Shown in pieces: positions 6,979-10,087 of a stretch of 10,087 nucleotides of DNA. The DNA is from Robiginitomaculum sp. (GTDB lineage: Bacteria > Pseudomonadota > Alphaproteobacteria > Caulobacterales > Maricaulaceae). A program made the position numbers and the translations under genes. Numbering within the stretch: position 1 is the first letter of the stretch; each line of letters begins with the position of its first letter. The stretch lies in the NCBI GenBank assembly GCA_026982235.1, contig JALSHM010000425.1, forward strand, positions 1-10,087, in the 5' to 3' direction. Below the pieces are notes generated by a model. That model saw only the letters and a program-made list of their open reading frames with translations. It was not told where the DNA came from and made no database searches.

Positions 6979-7218
6979 ATGGCCAAAGTAATGACGCGCT
7001 TAAGTGCGCAAGAGCAATCATATTTGCGTATGGGACTGCAACAGCCGGGGGGCAAATTACCCCTGTTTGATAAGCTAGGGCAAGAAATCAGCAGTAAGAC
7101 GATACTTTCTTGTGTGGATAAGGGCTATGCCGAAAGATGGTTTGCCAATCCGTTAAAGCCGGAATGGCTAGTTTGCCGATTGACGAAAGAGGGCAGAAGT
7201 GTCGCTCTAACCAGATAA
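6979..7218 (+). CDS. Small conserved hypothetical protein (79 aa)
   Basis: A soluble 79-residue protein, MAKVMTRLSAQEQSYLRM onward, with no signal peptide or membrane segment. Its pattern (LSAQEQSYLRMGLQQPGGKLP, LFDKLGQEI, then WFANPLKPEWLVCRLTKEGR) resembles short alphaproteobacterial hypothetical proteins I have seen. The last third, a basic helix-like stretch ending in LTKEGR, has the flavour of a winged-helix tail (xxLTxxGR is common there). A DNA- or nucleoprotein-binding role is therefore possible but unproven. Start: ATG 6979 follows a strong AAGGGGGG ribosome site; GTG 6955 would give an 87-residue version but lacks a good site. The gene is divergent from the coiled-coil gene, and its stop lies 6 bp from the stop of the convergent microprotein gene. 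Confidence 0.75.
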   Translation: MAKVMTRLSAQEQSYLRMGLQQPGGKLPLFDKLGQEISSKTILSCVDKGYAERWFANPLKPEWLVCRLTKEGRSVALTR

Positions 7219-7224
7219 TCTAGC

Positions 7225-7362
7225 TTAGCCAATCATACGCAAGATAACTGAATTACTCGGCTTTTCTTCATCAGATTTGTCCTGTTTTGGTTTAGCCTTT
7301 AAGCCCAAGAACATAAATGCGATCAATAAACTCGCTTTAAGTAGCCATTTTAAAGTGTCCAT
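7225..7362 (-). CDS. Membrane microprotein, 45 aa, function unknown
   Basis: A short reading frame, MDTLKWLLKASLLIAFMFLG followed by a polar tail ending SVILRMIG. Residues about 5-22 form one hydrophobic helix. The remainder is highly charged (KAKPKQDKSDEEK), so it looks like a single-pass small membrane protein. Support for its being real comes from a clear ribosome site (AGGCGGGG, 7368-7375, 5 bp before the ATG), a codon pattern free of rare oddities, a candidate promoter upstream, and its exact fit into the gap between two convergent genes. It resembles no family I recognise. It could instead be a chance frame, although helix, charge layout and ribosome site together make that less likely. 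Confidence 0.62.
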   Translation of the reverse strand: MDTLKWLLKASLLIAFMFLGLKAKPKQDKSDEEKPSNSVILRMIG

Positions 7363-7478
7363 TTTATCCCCGCCTTTATGTATTTGGTGAATTACGTTTC
7401 TGGTTGCATCTATAGCAATTCGACATCAATATACAAGAGCATGTAATCCCAATTTTACGCGATAAAAGTGAATAGTTG
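7363..7478 (-). promoter_or_regulatory. Candidate promoter and leader of the microprotein gene
   Basis: On the minus strand TTGTAT (7431-7436) and TATAGA (7409-7414) are 16 bp apart and would act as -35 and -10 boxes, giving a leader of about 40 nt that ends in AGGCGGGG (7368-7375). The -35 match is poor. The rest of this gap between the glycosyltransferase stop and the microprotein start holds no intrinsic terminator that I can see, so read-through from upstream is also possible. Confidence 0.3.
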
Positions 7479-9305
7479 TTAAGGTGGGCCGGGGGTAATA
7501 CGGTAAACAAGCAAAACATTTTCCGAATCAATGTCAATTTTTTCCAGCCATGGCGGGGTTTCGCCTGCGATGAGTTTTGCCAACAAGCCATCGGGGCCGT
7601 ATCTGAGCATCATATTTGTTTCACTACTCTCGCGACACGCTATGACATATTCGGCTTTCATGTCCGACACGGCTTTCTGGGCGGTGGCTTCGTCTTCAAT
7701 AAACATATCAAGGGCGGCCAATATACCACTTGTATTTCGGTGATACGGCGCAGACGTTACGCTTAAGTTGGTGAACTTTAGTATCGGAGCCCCAAGATCA
7801 ATTTGGGTGAGGGCTGTGCCTATGGGAAGCGTATTCAGTTGATTGAGTACAGCTTGGCTTACGCATCTAGGTAAATCTGGGTCAGCTTCCTTTTTGTCAT
7901 CAGTTTTGAAAATCATGCCAAGTAATAAGGGTAAGGTCACTGGAGCCAATCCAATCAATATCAATAAACGGACGAATATCATTTTGGCTCTGGGTTGAAA
8001 ATTTCCAGCCCAAATGACTAAACGAATGATAACATAGCTTGCCAAGGGAATAGCCAAAGCATTGCTCACAAACATCAATCTAGTTTGCACCAATCCAGCC
8101 AATAATGTAAGCAGGACAAAAATTATCATTGTCCGCTCGGTGAGCGCGTTGGGACTAGAATTGGATTTAACTCGTAAAAAATAGCCAATGCCTGCAAGAA
8201 TTGGCATGAAAATCGCCGCCACTCCGGAGGTAATGTCTTTTGTGAAAAACTGTATAAAATTCCCGGCTTCACTAACATTTGACAGCCATATTTCCACAAG
8301 GCGTGGGTCAAGATTTGCATAAGGCCCCTCTAAACAGTGCGGATATAAAACAATGGTGGCAGCCAAAGCTATGGTGCCGAGAATACCTGCGATGAAAAAC
8401 CGTGAAATTGGCGCTTTGAATGTCTTGCCGACAAAGCTTAAAGCCCACAGGATTATAGCTACGGCAAGGGTTAGCTGTGTGTAAACGACGGACAATGCGT
8501 CACAAGAAGGTGTAAACCACCTCGATGGTGGGGCGCTGATGAGCAAGCTGACCACAGTGGTGGAGGCCATTGCGAGGCCAAAATACCGTAGTTTTTGTGT
8601 CGCCATATTTTCTGCAAACACCCAAATCAGGACAACGGCTATACAGGCTGCTGCAACATAGGGTGCACTTTCGATTCCGACATATAAGCCCAGACCGCAC
8701 AAAATGCCTGCAAAAATCATGTTTCTTGATTTGTCCGTCGATGTAATGACAAACCAGCATGTCGCCAGTGCCATGACGATTTGCAAGCTGTGATGGTCAA
8801 TCCGTCCCATGCCAAATTGCATAAAAACACCAAATGACAATATCAACATACAAGATGTGATAATGGGTGTAGCGCGTGCTTCTATTAACTTTTTGCTCAA
8901 AGCCGTTGCTAAATAAAGAAAAATAAGAAGCAAAATGCTCGGATAGGCAATGACGGTAATAAGCTCTGCCTTAGCCTGCCCAAAAATTGGGGTGAGGATT
9001 TTAATAGGCACACCAAGTAAAACATCAGAAATTCGTGACCAGTGGGAGTAGAGCGGATCTACGGGATTGAGCCTATATTGGTGCATGTCAAACCAATTTT
9101 GACCATTCAACCAGTCCCGCACCTCCACCATACGCATATAATCATCATTACTCTTTAGCTCACCCAGAAGCAGGCTTGCGCTATTTCGTGTCCATGCGAC
9201 ATATAGAAATAACACCCAAATCAACCAGACACTGCCGTGGCGCTCAATCAAGTATTCGGCGCGTGGGGATAAATTATTTGAGCTTTCCGTCCTAGATTTA
9301 CTCAA
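7479..9305 (-). CDS. GT-C-type membrane glycosyltransferase-like protein
   Basis: A large polytopic inner-membrane protein (608 residues, about ten or more hydrophobic segments) of the lipid-linked-sugar-dependent GT-C class. In the first extracytoplasmic loop the Asp pair in NDDYMRMVEVRDWL (about 53-66) sits where GT-C enzymes place metal or catalytic acids. It is followed by NWFDMHQYRLNPVDP and HWSRISD, motifs shared by a group of bacterial GT-C proteins. GRIDHH at 167-172 recalls the DHH-type motif of STT3/AglB relatives. Residues about 490-608 form a periplasmic tail containing GAPILKFTNLSVTSAPYHRN. It would transfer a sugar from a polyprenyl-phosphate donor to an unknown acceptor. The start is TTG 9305, sharing TTGA with the CPBP stop; no Met occurs before residue 56, and TTG at residue 19 is the only other nearby choice. 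Substrate and acceptor cannot be inferred. Confidence 0.8.
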   Translation of the reverse strand: MSKSRTESSNNLSPRAEYLIERHGSVWLIWVLFLYVAWTRNSASLLLGELKSNDDYMRMVEVRDWLNGQNWFDMHQYRLNPVDPLYSHWSRISDVLLGVPIKILTPIFGQAKAELITVIAYPSILLLIFLYLATALSKKLIEARATPIITSCMLILSFGVFMQFGMGRIDHHSLQIVMALATCWFVITSTDKSRNMIFAGILCGLGLYVGIESAPYVAAACIAVVLIWVFAENMATQKLRYFGLAMASTTVVSLLISAPPSRWFTPSCDALSVVYTQLTLAVAIILWALSFVGKTFKAPISRFFIAGILGTIALAATIVLYPHCLEGPYANLDPRLVEIWLSNVSEAGNFIQFFTKDITSGVAAIFMPILAGIGYFLRVKSNSSPNALTERTMIIFVLLTLLAGLVQTRLMFVSNALAIPLASYVIIRLVIWAGNFQPRAKMIFVRLLILIGLAPVTLPLLLGMIFKTDDKKEADPDLPRCVSQAVLNQLNTLPIGTALTQIDLGAPILKFTNLSVTSAPYHRNTSGILAALDMFIEDEATAQKAVSDMKAEYVIACRESSETNMMLRYGPDGLLAKLIAGETPPWLEKIDIDSENVLLVYRITPGPP

Positions 9306-10075
9306 GAGAAAGCATCGCTTTCTTTACTGGCGGCAAGTTCGGGACGGATTAGAGGTTTGCGGGTAGCATACATAATTAGGCAAACTAGAGAGAAACTCAC
9401 AATTAGTATTATACTATCTAGTTCCGTATTAAGGCCAACTTTGAATATTGTCGGTGTAGGAAGGGCGGAACTATCATATCCAACGACTGCGGCGGCGAAC
9501 ATATTATTGGCTGCATGCATACCAATAGCGGATTCTAAGCCGCCATCTATATAGGTCAGTACACAAGCAAAAATGCCAAAGAGAAAATATCCCGACATTG
9601 CCACCCAGATAGAATGCTCTTTTACGGTCTCGGCGACTTCAGGATTTCCAAGATGTAAGGAAGCAAAGGCGGCGCTTGTAATGACAAAGACAATCCATGG
9701 GTTTTTAATATATTTACCAAGACCTTGGTTAAGATAGCCGCGCAGGGCGATTTCTTCCGTAGCTGATTGTAGTGGAATAAGCAAAAGCGTTATCGGCAAA
9801 TATTTCCAGAACCGCGATGGATCAAACACTAATTTGGCTTCATTTAGTCCGGTAATATGGGCACCAATACTCATTATAGCTGCGACTCCCCAAAGCACCA
9901 GCATGGCAAAGACCATGCGTCCCCAACGGAATTTATAATGTGCGGTGTGCAGGGATAATATTGAGCGTTTCTGCACATATTTAACACCGAGCCAAAGGCC
10001 GATAGCCATAGGCGGGAACATAAGGAGCATAAATAAATAAACCAGAGCGCTTTTGGATAGCCAGCTATTTAGCAT
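9302..10075 (-). CDS. CPBP-family intramembrane metalloprotease homologue
   Basis: A polytopic membrane protein of 257 residues with the three CPBP (Abi/Rce1-like) motifs in order: EEIALR at 107-112 (EExxxR), FASLH at 137-141 (FxxxH), and HAANN at 187-191 (HxxxN). All the glutamates, histidines and the asparagine needed for activity are present, so it is probably an active glutamate-type intramembrane protease. Family members process prenylated or bacteriocin-type substrates or affect envelope maintenance; the substrate here is unknown. Helices occur at about 10-32, 53-75, 90-103, 128-145, 158-175 and 220-236. ATG 10075 is the first Met in the window, but the frame stays open to the right edge, so a slightly earlier start outside is possible. 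The stop overlaps the glycosyltransferase start, indicating one transcript. In another frame a TAA at 10069-10071 may end an upstream gene overlapping this start. Confidence 0.85.
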   Translation of the reverse strand: MLNSWLSKSALVYLFMLLMFPPMAIGLWLGVKYVQKRSILSLHTAHYKFRWGRMVFAMLVLWGVAAIMSIGAHITGLNEAKLVFDPSRFWKYLPITLLLIPLQSATEEIALRGYLNQGLGKYIKNPWIVFVITSAAFASLHLGNPEVAETVKEHSIWVAMSGYFLFGIFACVLTYIDGGLESAIGMHAANNMFAAAVVGYDSSALPTPTIFKVGLNTELDSIILIVSFSLVCLIMYATRKPLIRPELAASKESDAFS

Positions 10076-10087
10076 TTTTGCATCTTC

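Noticed and set aside
7376..7591. 71-codon minus-strand frame spanning the gap after the glycosyltransferase
   Set aside because: Mostly out of frame within the glycosyltransferase end, with no motif and no ribosome site; the 45-residue frame is better supported.

Overview
The window looks like an ordinary, densely packed chromosomal segment of an alphaproteobacterium of moderate GC content (by eye in the mid-to-upper 40s percent). The evidence for this is an mla-type lipid transport operon whose permease carries a fused N-terminal STAS domain, a small protein with a pattern I associate with alphaproteobacterial hypothetical proteins (QPGGKLPLFD...NPLKPEWLVCRLT), and a long two-TM coiled-coil protein with a TipN-like layout. 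Hyphomonadaceae or another low-GC marine relative is a guess. I see no tRNA, rRNA, insertion sequence, CRISPR array, integrase or phage gene.

Layout. Positions 1-816 (minus) hold most of an L-Ala-D/L-Glu (dipeptide) epimerase of the enolase superfamily, cut off by the left edge. It is transcribed divergently, across about 50 bp, from a four-gene plus-strand operon (867-4510): STAS-MlaE permease, MlaF ATPase, MlaD/MCE substrate-binding protein, and a PqiC-like auxiliary lipoprotein. Neighbouring genes overlap or sit 4 bp apart, so they are probably translated together. Together they would form an inner-membrane ABC complex moving phospholipids (or similar lipids) between inner and outer membrane.

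A 760-residue minus-strand protein (4545-6827) converges on the operon. It has two N-terminal membrane helices, a long coiled coil, a proline-rich linker and a conserved-looking C-terminal domain. It shares a divergent regulatory region of about 150 bp with a 79-residue soluble protein (6979-7218, plus). That region holds several short inverted AAGG/CCTT repeats and one CtrA-box-like sequence.

An easily missed 45-residue single-pass membrane microprotein (7225-7362, minus) converges on the small gene. The right side (7479-10075, minus) is a translationally overlapping pair: a CPBP-family intramembrane protease homologue followed by a large GT-C-type membrane glycosyltransferase.

The common theme is the cell envelope: murein peptide recycling, lipid trafficking, polar/membrane organisation and membrane glycosylation. 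No clearly new multi-gene system is visible. The most useful leads are the coiled-coil protein with its conserved tail, the two small proteins next to it, and the regulatory structure between them.
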